A stretch of 64,000 nucleotides of DNA from Flavobacterium sp. CF108 (GCF_900129795.1 NZ_FQWW01000002.1:310001-374000); one strand, 5' to 3'; shown: positions 25,507-35,526, counted from the first letter of the stretch. Notes: generated by a model from the letters alone, not told the origin. A program made the numbers and translations.

Positions 25507-25514
25507 CAAATTTA
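25507..25514 (-). promoter_or_regulatory. -7 box (TAAATTTG) of the DUF4407 gene
   Basis: An exact TAnnTTTG match on the minus strand, 31 bp before the ATG. Confidence 0.5.
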
Positions 25515-25686
25515 ACGCCAAATTTTTAATTACGTTCAAAATATCAATTTGTTTTTAACTGCAAATCAATTATTTGAGACTTGAATGTTAGATAAACATT
25601 AATAAGAATAAGGAATAACTGACTAATCATAACACTATGTTAATTTTTTTAAAGGGTTTTAGTAATACAAAGAGTATAGTTTCGCA

Positions 25687-28518
25687 ATGAATCAAACTAA
25701 ACACACAATGAAAAAAATCAATTTATTATTAATGTTCTTATTTTTAGCCGTTTCGGGTTATGCGCAAAAAGCGATAATTTCCGGAAAAGTGCTGGATGCA
25801 GACGACAAACTTCCGCTGCCGGGAGCGATGGTCCAGATTGTTGGAGAAAACAAATACACGATTTCTGACTACAACGGCCGTTTTGAATTATTGAATATTA
25901 ATGTTGGAACTTATAAAGTTGAAGTAAAATATATTGGATATACTTCTATAACTCATGAAATTACTGTTGAACAAGGTAAAAACAATGTTTTAGATTTTGC
26001 TCTTAAAACTTCTGGAACGGAGTTGAGTGAAGTTGTTGTTGGAGATATCTTAAAAGGTCAGGCAAAAGCACTGAATCAGCAAAAAAACAATAAAAACATC
26101 GGAAACGTAATTTCATCTGATCAAATGGGACGTTTTCCAGATGCTAACGTTGGAGACGCTTTAAAACGTGTTCCGGGTATTACAATGCAAAATGATCAGG
26201 GTGAGGCTCGTAATATTATTATTAGAGGTTTGGCTCCGTCTTTAAACTCGGTTACTTTAAATGGTGACAGAATTCCTTCTGCAGAAGGAGATAACAGAAA
26301 CGTACAAATGGACTTAATTCCATCGGATATGATTTCGACTATTGAAGTAAATAAAACGTTGACTTCAGATATGGATGCTGATGCTATTGGAGGTTCTGTA
26401 AACTTAATTACAAGAGCAACTCCAAATGGAGAAAGAATTTCTGCAACTCTTGCGGGAGGTTATTTACCAATACGTGAACACGCAAGTTATACAGCAGGTT
26501 TTGTATACGGAAATCGTTTTTTCGATAATAAATTAGGTGCTGTTTTTAGCGGTTCTTATAACAATGTTGATTATGGATCTGATAACGTAGAAAACGAATG
26601 GGTAAAAGATGATTTTGGAAATGAATATCTACAAGCTTCAGAAATCAGAAAATATAATGTACAGCGTATTCGCCGCAGCGGATCTGTTGCTTTAGATTAT
26701 AAATTTGACGAAAACAACACCATTTTTGCCAATGCAATTTACAACTGGAGAGACGATAGAGAAAACCGTTTTAGAACGACTTACGATGATATCGAACCAA
26801 TTTATAATGGTGAACAAATTACAGGTTTTGAAGGTCGTGTAAAACGTGAAACTAAAGGCGGTATTGACAACAACCGTAACAAAAGCAGAAGATTAGAAGA
26901 TCAAAGAGTTCAGAATTATTCTATTCGCGGAGAGCATTTAATCAACTCAAAATTAGATTTAGACTGGTCTGCAAACTATGCAAAAGCCAGAGAATACCGT
27001 CCGGGAGAGCGTTATATCGAATATCGTCAGACAGGTTTAGAAATGACTGAAAATTTTTCTGATTTAAAATTCCCATTGGTTACAACAACTGGTGAAGCTT
27101 TGGATCAATTTGAATTTGATTCGGTTTCTGAAAATACAGACGAAACAAGTGAGAGCGAATTTGGCGCAAAAGTTAATATCCGTTTTCCTTTTACTATTAT
27201 TCCTGCTCAAAAAGGAAGATTGAGAACGGGTCTTAGACTTCGTTTGAAAGAAAAAGAAAGAAACAATACTTTCTTTACTTATGAGCCAATTAATGACGGA
27301 ATGGATTTGTTATCTGAAATTTCGACAACTACTTTTGATGGGAAAAATTTCAATCCGGGAACTAAATATATACCGGGAACTTTTGCTTCGGCAAATTTCT
27401 TAGGAAATCTTGATTTAAATAATCCAGCTTTATTTGATAAAGAATCAGATCCTTCAGAATTTTTAGCGGTAAACTATAATGCAAAAGAAAGTATTTATGC
27501 AGCGTATGTAAGATGGGATCAGGATTTTAACGATAAACTTTCGATGGTTTTAGGTTTCCGTTTAGAGAATACTCATATTGATTATACAGGAAACAGAGTT
27601 TTAGATGAAGAAGAATTAGAGAGTAAAATCAACACGACAAACTCGTATACTAATTTAATGCCAAGCATTTCATTTCAATATAATGCTACAAAAGATTTAG
27701 TTTTAAGAGCTGCAGCAACTACCGCTTTAGCAAGACCAAATTATTATGCATTAGCACCTTATGTAAATAATATCGCTTCTGATAAAGAAATTACAGCCGG
27801 AAATCCGGATCTTGATGCAACATACTCATACAATTATGATTTCATGGCCGAGAATTATTTCAAATCTGTTGGTTTGATTTCCGGAGGTGTTTTCTACAAA
27901 AGATTAAATGATTTCATTTACAATTACAGTGATAATGAATACGACAGTGTAAAATTTGCAAATGATTTTCCTAATCAGACAAACCCAATTCCGGTTGGAG
28001 AAAACTGGTCATTTTTACAATCACGAAATGGTGATACAGTTGATGTTTACGGATTTGAAGTTGCTTTTCAACGTCAGTTAGATTTCCTTCCGGGCAAATT
28101 CTTAAAAGGTTTTGCTGTTTATTTAAACTATACTTATACAAAATCTAAAGCAAAAGGAATTGCCGATGAGGATGGAAACGAAAGAAAGGATATCAGCCTT
28201 CCGGGAACTACTCCTCATATGTTTAATGGATCATTATCTTGGGAAAACAAACGTTTCTCTGCAAGAATCTCAACCAACTTTACATCTGATTATTTAGATG
28301 AATTAGGTTCAGAATCGTATAAAGACAGTTATTATGACAAACAGTTTTTCTTAGATGCCAATGCTGCTTTCAAGATTACGCCAAAACTTCGTCTTTTTGC
28401 CGAAGCAAATAACTTAACGAATCAGCCATTGCGTTACTACCAAGGAATTGAAACGCATACGAAACAAGTAGAATATTACCAAGCCCGTTATAATTTCGGA
28501 TTGAAATTAGACTTGTAA
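25687..28518 (+). CDS. TonB-dependent receptor (putative phytate-related outer membrane transporter)
   Basis: A 943-residue outer membrane receptor. It has a signal peptide (FLFLAVSGYAQ), a CarboxypepD_reg-like domain at about 30-110, a plug domain at about 125-240 (RVPGITMQND..RNIIIRGLAPSLNSVTLNGDRIP) and a 22-strand barrel ending in a C-terminal aromatic/hydrophobic strand (YNFGLKLDL). It imports ligands too large for porins using TonB energy. The downstream beta-propeller phytase suggests phytate or an inositol phosphate as the ligand. A second ATG at 25708 (MKKINLLLMF) directly precedes the signal core and may be the true start. Confidence 0.88.
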   Translation: MNQTKHTMKKINLLLMFLFLAVSGYAQKAIISGKVLDADDKLPLPGAMVQIVGENKYTISDYNGRFELLNINVGTYKVEVKYIGYTSITHEITVEQGKNNVLDFALKTSGTELSEVVVGDILKGQAKALNQQKNNKNIGNVISSDQMGRFPDANVGDALKRVPGITMQNDQGEARNIIIRGLAPSLNSVTLNGDRIPSAEGDNRNVQMDLIPSDMISTIEVNKTLTSDMDADAIGGSVNLITRATPNGERISATLAGGYLPIREHASYTAGFVYGNRFFDNKLGAVFSGSYNNVDYGSDNVENEWVKDDFGNEYLQASEIRKYNVQRIRRSGSVALDYKFDENNTIFANAIYNWRDDRENRFRTTYDDIEPIYNGEQITGFEGRVKRETKGGIDNNRNKSRRLEDQRVQNYSIRGEHLINSKLDLDWSANYAKAREYRPGERYIEYRQTGLEMTENFSDLKFPLVTTTGEALDQFEFDSVSENTDETSESEFGAKVNIRFPFTIIPAQKGRLRTGLRLRLKEKERNNTFFTYEPINDGMDLLSEISTTTFDGKNFNPGTKYIPGTFASANFLGNLDLNNPALFDKESDPSEFLAVNYNAKESIYAAYVRWDQDFNDKLSMVLGFRLENTHIDYTGNRVLDEEELESKINTTNSYTNLMPSISFQYNATKDLVLRAAATTALARPNYYALAPYVNNIASDKEITAGNPDLDATYSYNYDFMAENYFKSVGLISGGVFYKRLNDFIYNYSDNEYDSVKFANDFPNQTNPIPVGENWSFLQSRNGDTVDVYGFEVAFQRQLDFLPGKFLKGFAVYLNYTYTKSKAKGIADEDGNERKDISLPGTTPHMFNGSLSWENKRFSARISTNFTSDYLDELGSESYKDSYYDKQFFLDANAAFKITPKLRLFAEANNLTNQPLRYYQGIETHTKQVEYYQARYNFGLKLDL

Positions 28519-28540
28519 TAATCCATTTATAAATTTCTTA

Positions 28541-28572
28541 AATTAGACAGGACTTTACCGTTCTGTCTAATT
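28541..28572 (+). promoter_or_regulatory. Hairpin between the TonB receptor and phytase genes
   Basis: A 10-bp stem, AATTAGACAG / CTGTCTAATT, with a 12-nt loop and no long T run. It may attenuate read-through or stabilise the receptor mRNA end, giving unequal expression of the two genes. Confidence 0.5.
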
Positions 28573-28593
28573 TCATTTAAAAATAAATACCTA

Positions 28594-29652
28594 ATGAAAA
28601 ACAAATCTATACTTGCTTTTTTATTTTTAAGCCTTTCATTTACAGCTTGTAAAGATGATAAATTAGCATCAATTCAACCAAATGCGGTAAAACCAACAGC
28701 CGTTACCGAAGCTTTGCCTCACGATACAGACGATCCTTCAATATGGATTAACCCAACCGATGCTACAAAAAGTATTATTGTGGGAACGGATAAAGATACA
28801 GACGGCGGTTTGTATGCTTTTGATTTAAATGGAAAAATCCTTAAAAAATCAATTGTTTTACAACGTCCAAATAATGTTGATATCGCTTACGGATTAATCA
28901 TTGATGGAAAAAAAGTAGATATTGCGGTTACAACAGAACGCGAAACCAATAAAATTAGAATTTTCAGTTTACCTGATTTAGAACCAATTGATAATGGCGG
29001 AATTCCTGTTTTTGAAGGTGATGCCGAAAGAGATCCTATGGGAGTTTCTTTATACACACGCCCAAGTGATCAAAAGATTTTTGCTATTGTGGGAAGAAAA
29101 ACGGGTCCAACAGGAAGTTATTTATGGCAGTATGAACTTTCTGGAAATGGAAAATTTGCTGCTGCAAAAGTGGTTCGTAAATTTGGAACTTACAGCGGTA
29201 AAAAAGAAATTGAAGCTATTGCTGTTGATAACGAATTAGGTTTTGTTTACTATTGCGATGAACAAGTCGGCATTAGAAAATACAAAGCTGATCCTGCTTT
29301 AAACGATAATAAAGAATTGGCTTTCTTTGGTCAAAAAGACTTTAAAGCAGATCATGAAGGAATTGCGATTTACAAAAAAACAGATTCTACAGGATATATT
29401 TTAGTTTCAAACCAACAGGCAAATTCTTTTATGGTTTATGCCAGAGAAGGCGCAAAAGGAAATCCAAACAAACATACTTTATTGGCAGAAGTTCCAACGT
29501 CAACAATTGAATGCGATGGTGCTGATGTTACAAGCGTAAACTTAGGTCCAAAATACAAAAATGGACTTTTCGTAGCCATGAGCAACGGAATGACGTTTCA
29601 TTATTATGCGTGGGATTTGATCCAGAAACGTATTGATGAAGAGAAGAAATAG
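28594..29652 (+). CDS. 3-phytase, beta-propeller type, lipoprotein
   Basis: A 352-residue lipoprotein (lipobox SFTACKDD, Cys at about 19). The mature protein carries beta-propeller phytase signatures: ALPHDTDDPSIWINPTD, VGTDKDTDGGLYAFDLNGK, RPNNVDIAYG, DAERDPMGVSLYTR, KKEIEAIAVDNELGFVYYCDE and ADHEGIAIY. The Asp/Glu-rich turns are the calcium-binding sites of this family. It releases phosphate from phytate at the cell surface or in the periplasm. With the receptor gene 75 bp upstream, it forms a phytate or inositol-phosphate acquisition unit. Confidence 0.9.
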   Translation: MKNKSILAFLFLSLSFTACKDDKLASIQPNAVKPTAVTEALPHDTDDPSIWINPTDATKSIIVGTDKDTDGGLYAFDLNGKILKKSIVLQRPNNVDIAYGLIIDGKKVDIAVTTERETNKIRIFSLPDLEPIDNGGIPVFEGDAERDPMGVSLYTRPSDQKIFAIVGRKTGPTGSYLWQYELSGNGKFAAAKVVRKFGTYSGKKEIEAIAVDNELGFVYYCDEQVGIRKYKADPALNDNKELAFFGQKDFKADHEGIAIYKKTDSTGYILVSNQQANSFMVYAREGAKGNPNKHTLLAEVPTSTIECDGADVTSVNLGPKYKNGLFVAMSNGMTFHYYAWDLIQKRIDEEKK

Positions 29653-29660
29653 TTCTTTTT

Positions 29661-29802
29661 GTTTCAGGTTTCAAGTTTCAGGTTTTATCGAGACTCAAAT
29701 TCGGTGTCACACTGAGCGAAGTCGAAGTGCTTTGCGGGGGCTTCGACTTCGCTCAGCCTGACAATCGTTTCGCTCAACCACAAACCTGAAACCTGAAACT
29801 TA
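29661..29802. repeat. Nested repeats: GTTTCAGG arms around a CTTCGACTTCGCTCA hairpin
   Basis: Outer GTTTCAGGTTTCAAGTTTCA (29661) and AACCTGAAACCTGAAACTT (about 29782-29800) enclose TGTCACACTGAGCGAAGTCG (29705) and its inverted partner CTTCGACTTCGCTCAGCCTG (29741). Both families also appear inside protein genes (8917, 17611, 21674). Confidence 0.85.
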
Positions 29803-29813
29803 AAACTAGAAAC

Positions 29814-29847
29814 AAAAAAAAGCTGTTCATAACTGAACAGCTTTTTT
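29814..29847. terminator. Bidirectional terminator between phytase and pckA
   Basis: AGCTGTTCA / TGAACAGCT stem (29821-29829 / 29834-29842), loop TAAC, with A run before and T run after. It serves pckA on the minus strand and can also act on the plus strand. Confidence 0.85.
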
Positions 29848-29869
29848 AATTTGAATTAAATAATTCCTT

Positions 29870-31474
29870 TTATTCTGTAATCGGTGCGCCTGCTAAGATT
29901 TCAGCATTTGCAAATTCTTCAAATTTGGCAAAATTAGCTTTGAATTTCTGAGCTAATTCTAACGCTTTTTTATCGTATAAATCTTTGTCTTCCCATGTAT
30001 TTCTAGGATTTAAAATTTCCTCTGGGACGTTAGGACAAGATTGTGGTTTTGCAATTCCAAATACTGCGTGATTTTTGTATTCTACATTATCTAGTTCACC
30101 GTTTAATGCAGCCGTAATCATAGCGCGAGTATATTTTAGTTTCATACGGCTTCCTGTTCCGTATGCACCGCCAGTCCAACCTGTGTTGATTAACCAAACT
30201 TTTACATCAGCATCTTTCATTTTTTTGCTTAACATTTCAGCATATTTTGTTGGATGTAAAGGCATGAAAGGCGCTCCAAAACAAGCAGAGAAATTAGGCT
30301 GTGGTTCTGTAACTCCAGCTTCTGTTCCCGCCACTTTTGCTGTATAACCCGAAATAAAATGGTAAGCAGCCTGCCCAGGAGTTAATCTTGAAATTGGAGG
30401 CAGAATTCCGAAAGAATCTGCTGTAAGGAAAAATATGTTTTTTGGGTTATGACCAATAGAACCCGGCTGAATATTGTCAATATGTGTTATTGGGTAACTT
30501 ACACGAGTGTTTTGAGTGATTGAAACATCATCATAATCCACTTCTTTAGTTCCCGCTTTGAAAACCACATTTTCTAAAAGCGCACCTTTTTTGATTGCTC
30601 TGTAAATGTCTGGTTCATTTTCTTCTGTTAAGTTGATTACTTTAGCGTAACATCCGCCTTCGAAGTTGAAAACAGTATTTTCACCAGTCCATCCGTGTTC
30701 ATCGTCTCCAATTAATTTACGTTCCGGATCTGCAGATAAAGTTGTTTTTCCAGTTCCGGATAATCCGAAGAAAATAGCTGTATCTCCGTTTTTACCAACA
30801 TTGGCACTGCAATGCATTGGTAATGTATTTTCAAAAACCGGTAAAATGAAGTTTAAAGCAGAGAAAATTCCTTTTTTCATTTCTCCTGTATAACCCGTTC
30901 CGCCAATTAAAGCTACTTTTTTAGTAAAATCAAGAATAGCGAAGTTTGACTGACGTGTTCCGTCTACAGCAGGATCTGCCATAAAACTTGGAGCACAAAC
31001 TACAGTCCATTCTGGAGTAAAGTTTGCCAATTCAGACTCTTCTGGTCTTAAGAACATATTGTAGCAAAACAAATTTGACCAGGCTGTTTCGGTTACAACA
31101 CGAACGTTTAGTCTATAATTTGGATCTGAACACACGTAAGCATCACGAACAAAAACCTCTTTGTCTGATAAAAACTTGGTTACCTTATTATATAATTTCT
31201 CAAAAGCTTCTGGTGAAAAAGGAATATTTACATTTCCCCACCATACTTTATCTTCTGTAATGCTGTCTTTTACAATAAAACGATCTTGTGGAGAACGTCC
31301 TGTAAATTCACCTGTATTAATTGCCAAAGCACCTGTAGAGGCCTCAACACCTTGTCCTGACTGAACAGTTATGGCATGCAGTTCATCTGCTGATAACTGG
31401 TAACGAACCGTTGCATTTTCTATTCCTAATTCTTTTAACGAAATCGATTGCGCGAAAAGTGTGTTATTGTCCAT
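29870..31474 (-). CDS. pckA: Phosphoenolpyruvate carboxykinase (ATP)
   Basis: A 534-residue gluconeogenic enzyme that converts oxaloacetate and ATP to phosphoenolpyruvate, CO2 and ADP. It has FTGRSPQDRFIV near the N-terminus, the kinase-1a loop GLSGTGKTTLSADPERKLIGDDEHGW in the middle, and the C-terminal WLINTGWTGGAYGTGSRMKLKYTRAMI. These match ATP-type, not GTP-type, enzymes, and the length is normal. It is transcribed alone, with a terminator at 29814-29847. Confidence 0.97.
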   Translation of the reverse strand: MDNNTLFAQSISLKELGIENATVRYQLSADELHAITVQSGQGVEASTGALAINTGEFTGRSPQDRFIVKDSITEDKVWWGNVNIPFSPEAFEKLYNKVTKFLSDKEVFVRDAYVCSDPNYRLNVRVVTETAWSNLFCYNMFLRPEESELANFTPEWTVVCAPSFMADPAVDGTRQSNFAILDFTKKVALIGGTGYTGEMKKGIFSALNFILPVFENTLPMHCSANVGKNGDTAIFFGLSGTGKTTLSADPERKLIGDDEHGWTGENTVFNFEGGCYAKVINLTEENEPDIYRAIKKGALLENVVFKAGTKEVDYDDVSITQNTRVSYPITHIDNIQPGSIGHNPKNIFFLTADSFGILPPISRLTPGQAAYHFISGYTAKVAGTEAGVTEPQPNFSACFGAPFMPLHPTKYAEMLSKKMKDADVKVWLINTGWTGGAYGTGSRMKLKYTRAMITAALNGELDNVEYKNHAVFGIAKPQSCPNVPEEILNPRNTWEDKDLYDKKALELAQKFKANFAKFEEFANAEILAGAPITE

Positions 31475-31680
31475 AAATTTAATGTTGTGTTGTATGTTAT
31501 TTTTTGGTGCAACAAAATATAATTTTACTTATTCTTAAACGTAAAGCTCAAGTTTGCAAATTGTTATATTTTTTATCAAAGAAGATAAAAAGCAATAAAA
31601 ATTCACATAAGTAACGTTATATGTTAATTATGAGACAAAATTAAAGATTAATTTTTACACAGAATTTTTTTTTCTGGATT

Positions 31681-32067
31681 TTATGATTTTTTCTTCAAAA
31701 TAGTAAGAAATAATACCGCCCAGCCAATAATTAATAAGAATCCGCCCAAAGGTGTTGCGAATACGATAATCTTAGAATCAAAAACTGTAAGACTTTTAGT
31801 AGCTAATAAATAAATAGATCCGCTAAAGAGAACAACACCTGCAACAACTAAATTATAGATTGCTTTTAAGGTTTTCTCAGTGATGTCTTTTCGGGTTGAA
31901 AGGAAAAGTAAAAAAAGAGCGTGGTACATTTGGTAACGAACACCAACTTCAAAAGTGTTTAACTCATCGACACCCAGATATTTCTTTAGTAAATGGGCTC
32001 CAAAAGCACCAAAAATAATGGCTAACATTCCTATAAAGGCTCCAGTTAAAACTATTCTTCTTTTCAT
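31681..32067 (-). CDS. DUF423 family membrane protein
   Basis: A 128-residue, four-helix membrane protein: MKRRIVLTGAFIGMLAIIFGAFGAHLLKKYL at the start, RYQMYHALFLLFL in the middle and ATPLGGFLLIIGWAVLFL near the end are DUF423 hallmarks. The function is unknown. I use the ATG at 32065-32067; the longer frame would need a TTG 27 bp upstream. Confidence 0.85.
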   Translation of the reverse strand: MKRRIVLTGAFIGMLAIIFGAFGAHLLKKYLGVDELNTFEVGVRYQMYHALFLLFLSTRKDITEKTLKAIYNLVVAGVVLFSGSIYLLATKSLTVFDSKIIVFATPLGGFLLIIGWAVLFLTILKKKS

Positions 32068-32200
32068 ATTTTCCAGACTTTTAATTTGAAACAAAAATAC
32101 TTCATCCTATTCAATATTCATTTTAGTTTTTAAAATATTTCAGCTCTAAAATTGACTTTTTTGTTCGATTTACGAATTAAATAATTATCATTTTTCAAAT

Positions 32201-32208
32201 TATATTTG
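32201..32208 (+). promoter_or_regulatory. -7 box (TATATTTG) of the saccharopine-dehydrogenase-like gene
   Basis: An exact TAnnTTTG match, 45 bp before the chosen ATG at 32254 and 21 bp before the alternative ATG at 32230. Confidence 0.5.
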
Positions 32209-32253
32209 TTATATTTATAACATTTTAATATGTTTGTGTTAAATATTAGAGTT

Positions 32254-33618
32254 ATGAGAAGCGTTTTAATAATTGGAGCCGGCAGATCAGCATCTTCGCT
32301 GATTCGTTACTTACTTGCAAAATCAGAAACAGAAAACCTGCATCTTGTTGTTGCCGATTTGTCTTTGGCTTTAGCCGAGAAAAAAACACAAAAACATCCA
32401 AACGCAACTCCAATTGCTTTAGATATTTTTAATACAGAAGAAAGACGTGCTGCAATCGAAAAAGCTTCGATTGTAATTTCAATGCTTCCGGCACATTTGC
32501 ATATCGAAATCGCAAAAGACTGTCTGCAGTTTAAAAAACATCTTGTAACAGCATCTTATATAAGTGATGCTATGCAGGCTCTTGATGAAGAAGCCAAAAA
32601 GAATAACCTGATTTTCATGAACGAAATTGGTCTTGATCCTGGAATCGACCATATGAGTGCCATGAAAGTTATTGACGAAATCACATCAAAAGGCGGTAAT
32701 ATTCTTTTGTTTGAATCGTTTTGCGGCGGTTTAGTCGCTCCCGAATCTGATAATAATTTATGGAATTATAAATTTACCTGGGCACCAAGAAATGTGGTTT
32801 TGGCCGGACAAGGCGGAGCTGCTAAATTTATTCAGGAAGGCACTTATAAATATATTCCGTATAGCGCATTATTTCGCCGGACAGAATTTCTTGAAGTCGA
32901 AGGTTACGGAAAATTTGAAGCCTACTCTAATCGCGATTCGCTAAAATACAGATCAATTTACGGACTTGATGATGTCCTGACTTTATATAGAGGAACAATT
33001 CGAAGAGTTGGTTTTTCCAAAGCATGGAATATGTTTGTACAATTGGGGATGACAGATGACAGTTATGTTATCGAAGATTCTGAAAACATGAGTTATCGTC
33101 AATTTATGAATTCATTTCTTCCTTATCATCCAACAGATTCGGTTGAAATTAAAACCCGTTTTATTCTTAAAATCGATCAGGACGATATTATGTGGGATAA
33201 ACTTTTAGAATTGGATTTATTCAACCCAAACAAAAAAGTAAACCTGCCAAATGCTACTCCGGCTCAAATTTTAGAAAAAATCTTAACCGACAGCTGGGCT
33301 CTTGAACCAGAAGACAAAGATATGATCGTGATGTATCATAAATTTGGTTATGAACTAAACGGAGAGAAAAAGCAAATCGATTCAAAAATGGTTTGTATTG
33401 GCGACGATCAAACATATACCGCAATGGCAAAAACAGTTGGACTTCCGGTTGCAATGGCAACTTTGCTTATTTTAAATGGAAAAATTACAACTCCAGGCGT
33501 TCAGCTTCCGATAAAAAAAGAAGTTTATGAACCAATATTAAAGGAATTAGAAGAGTACGGCGTTATTTTTAACGAACAAGGCGTACCTTATTTTGGATAC
33601 AATCCGGATTTATTTTAA
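32254..33618 (+). CDS. Saccharopine dehydrogenase-like oxidoreductase
   Basis: A 454-residue NAD(P)-dependent protein. The Rossmann loop IIGAGRSASSL starts at residue 5, the central IVISMLPAHLHIEIAKDCLQFKKHLVTASYIS and NEIGLDPGIDHMSAMKVIDEI segments match saccharopine reductase/dehydrogenase (C-terminal catalytic domain), and the C-terminus resembles homologues in lysine metabolism. It may act in lysine breakdown or in carboxynorspermidine-type chemistry; the substrate is not proven. An in-frame ATG at 32230 adds eight residues before the Rossmann strand; I prefer 32254. A strong terminator follows. Confidence 0.82.
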   Translation: MRSVLIIGAGRSASSLIRYLLAKSETENLHLVVADLSLALAEKKTQKHPNATPIALDIFNTEERRAAIEKASIVISMLPAHLHIEIAKDCLQFKKHLVTASYISDAMQALDEEAKKNNLIFMNEIGLDPGIDHMSAMKVIDEITSKGGNILLFESFCGGLVAPESDNNLWNYKFTWAPRNVVLAGQGGAAKFIQEGTYKYIPYSALFRRTEFLEVEGYGKFEAYSNRDSLKYRSIYGLDDVLTLYRGTIRRVGFSKAWNMFVQLGMTDDSYVIEDSENMSYRQFMNSFLPYHPTDSVEIKTRFILKIDQDDIMWDKLLELDLFNPNKKVNLPNATPAQILEKILTDSWALEPEDKDMIVMYHKFGYELNGEKKQIDSKMVCIGDDQTYTAMAKTVGLPVAMATLLILNGKITTPGVQLPIKKEVYEPILKELEEYGVIFNEQGVPYFGYNPDLF

Positions 33619-33664
33619 TCCAGATCTCACTTTTTATTTTTAGAATTTTTTTTAGTTTATTTTT

Positions 33665-33698
33665 CCGCTTTCAGAAAATCTGAAAGCGGATTTTTTTT
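33665..33698 (+). terminator. Terminator after the saccharopine-dehydrogenase-like gene
   Basis: A perfect 11-bp stem CCGCTTTCAGA / TCTGAAAGCGG, loop AAA, followed by eight T. Confidence 0.9.
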
Positions 33699-33727
33699 GA
33701 TTGTAAAAAAAAGATTTTATATACTTT

Positions 33728-35158
33728 TTAATTTCCAAAAATAGTTGGTGCAAAATCCATTCTCGGATAGGATGCTTTTATTACCTTATATTTTTTTGGT
33801 TCTTCATTATTTTCAATAGTTACAGGCAAACTATAAAGTACACGAACTGGCTTCCCCTTTTCAGTACCGGGTGTCCATGTTGGTGAAAGTTTTAAAACGC
33901 GAATTACCTCATCGCCTATTCCATAACCTAAATCTTTTAAAATTTTAAATTCTGAAAGCGAACCGTCTTTTTCTACCATAAATTCAAGATATGCTTTTCC
34001 TTCAATTTTATTTGCCGCTACTTCAGCTGGTGTTTTGAAATTGGCCCCTATGAATTTATAAAATGCTGTAATTCCGCCTGGAAATTCAGGTTTTTCTCCA
34101 ATTGAATTTACAATTATATCGGCTGATTTTGCAACAGAATCATCTTCCGAAATTTTTCGGTTTTGCTCCGTCATTAATTCCTGGTTTTTATTTTTCGGAG
34201 TCACATCGCTTTTTTCTTTGTTTAAAACATCAGTCTTTTTAAAACGATTCGTTTCAAGAGCGTTATTATGAGTAACAGTTTTCATTTCTATTTTCGGTTC
34301 CTGTGCAACAGTTTTAAAACATAAAAAAACTATTAAAATCGTAAATATCGGAATAATAGCTATTTCTTTCAGAAAAGCCCTGTTCTTTGAAGTGTTTTTT
34401 GTCATCATAATTAATCTTTTTTTTGTTACTAAATAATTTAAATTACTGGCAAGAGAAATTGCTGGGCTTCCATTTCCTTTTTCTAAAAGTAGTTTTTGAT
34501 AAAATGGAACATTATTATATTCTTCTACTATTTGCTGATCGGCAAGAAATTCGTGATTTAACTGAATTGCTTTTTTATAAAATATAAAGAGTGGATTAAA
34601 CCAGAAAATTGTTTTTAAAACCTCGACAAACAAAATATCAACAGTATGTTTTTGTGTAACATGAACTAATTCGTGCGTATACAATTCTTCCTCAATCTTT
34701 CGGTTTTTGTAATCCGCAGAATTAACAAAAATGTAATTTAAAAAAGTATGTGGAAGGATTTTTTCATCAACCAGAACCAATTTCGAATTCTTGAAGTTTA
34801 TTGTTGTATTACTCTTGGATTTAGACATAATTACCCAAACATTTCTACCAAATCTAGCCGCTAATAAAAGCGTAACTAATCCATATGCACTCCATAAGAA
34901 AATCAATTTATAATCGATTTTTTCTTCATTTTGAAATTTAGTAATTGTCGCCGGATCAAAACTGATTTGATTCTTTACATTCAGTGGAATTTCTCTAACA
35001 ATTTCAATTGAAATAAATGGAATCACTAACGAAATTACAATTGAAAAAATCAAAAAGAACCTATTAAACTGATGCATTTTCTCGCGCTCTAATATCAAAT
35101 GATAAAAAACCAGAAAAACGCCTAAAGCAATCGTCGATTTTATAAAAAAGTCTATCAT
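33728..35158 (-). CDS. M56 (BlaR1-like) metallopeptidase fused to a TonB C-terminal domain
   Basis: A 476-residue membrane protein. Helices at about 3-20, 34-52 and 85-102 precede the zinc motif H162-E-L-V-H166 with a downstream Glu in NHEFLADQQ, the layout of the BlaR1/MecR1 M56 peptidase. A fourth helix at about 268-286 leads to a periplasmic linker, and residues about 370-460 form a TonB C-terminal domain (EFPGGITAFYKFIG..GKAYLEFMVEKDGS). There is no penicillin-binding domain. It likely senses an envelope signal and cleaves the BlaI-type repressor encoded just upstream (4-bp overlap). The ligand is unknown. Confidence 0.85.
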   Translation of the reverse strand: MIDFFIKSTIALGVFLVFYHLILEREKMHQFNRFFLIFSIVISLVIPFISIEIVREIPLNVKNQISFDPATITKFQNEEKIDYKLIFLWSAYGLVTLLLAARFGRNVWVIMSKSKSNTTINFKNSKLVLVDEKILPHTFLNYIFVNSADYKNRKIEEELYTHELVHVTQKHTVDILFVEVLKTIFWFNPLFIFYKKAIQLNHEFLADQQIVEEYNNVPFYQKLLLEKGNGSPAISLASNLNYLVTKKRLIMMTKNTSKNRAFLKEIAIIPIFTILIVFLCFKTVAQEPKIEMKTVTHNNALETNRFKKTDVLNKEKSDVTPKNKNQELMTEQNRKISEDDSVAKSADIIVNSIGEKPEFPGGITAFYKFIGANFKTPAEVAANKIEGKAYLEFMVEKDGSLSEFKILKDLGYGIGDEVIRVLKLSPTWTPGTEKGKPVRVLYSLPVTIENNEEPKKYKVIKASYPRMDFAPTIFGN

Positions 35159-35526
35159 TTTTTCTTTTTTTGAATTTCTGAATCTATTATTTTTCTAAGA
35201 TCTTCTAATTCCGAAGCCGATAAATTGGTTTCTGTCGTAAAAAAAGAAGCAAATTGTGAAGCCGAATTATTAAAAAAATTGCTTATTAAGCCGTTTACGT
35301 GTTTTGAGAAATAAGCCGTTTTCTTTACCAGCGGATAATATTCTCTCGAATTTCCAAATTCGTTGTAAGCAACAAATTTCTTATCGATCATTCGTTTCAA
35401 AAGCGTTGCAACAGTAGTTGTTGCCGGTTTTGGTTCAGGATACGCTTCGAGTAAATCTTTCATAAAAGCTTTTTCAAGCTTCCAAAGATGTTCCATTAAT
35501 TGTTCTTCTGAGTTTGATAATTGCAT
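35155..35526 (-). CDS. BlaI/MecI/CopY family transcriptional repressor
   Basis: A 123-residue winged-helix repressor. N-terminal LSNSEEQLMEHLWKLEKAFMKDLLEAYPEPKPATTTVATLLKRMIDKKFVAY is the DNA-binding domain with the TTVATLLKRM recognition helix; the C-terminal helical part dimerises and would contain the protease-sensitive site. It overlaps the M56 gene by 4 bp (ATGA), the usual repressor-sensor pair. Two palindromic TACA/TGTA operators lie upstream of the operon. Confidence 0.92.
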   Translation of the reverse strand: MQLSNSEEQLMEHLWKLEKAFMKDLLEAYPEPKPATTTVATLLKRMIDKKFVAYNEFGNSREYYPLVKKTAYFSKHVNGLISNFFNNSASQFASFFTTETNLSASELEDLRKIIDSEIQKKKK

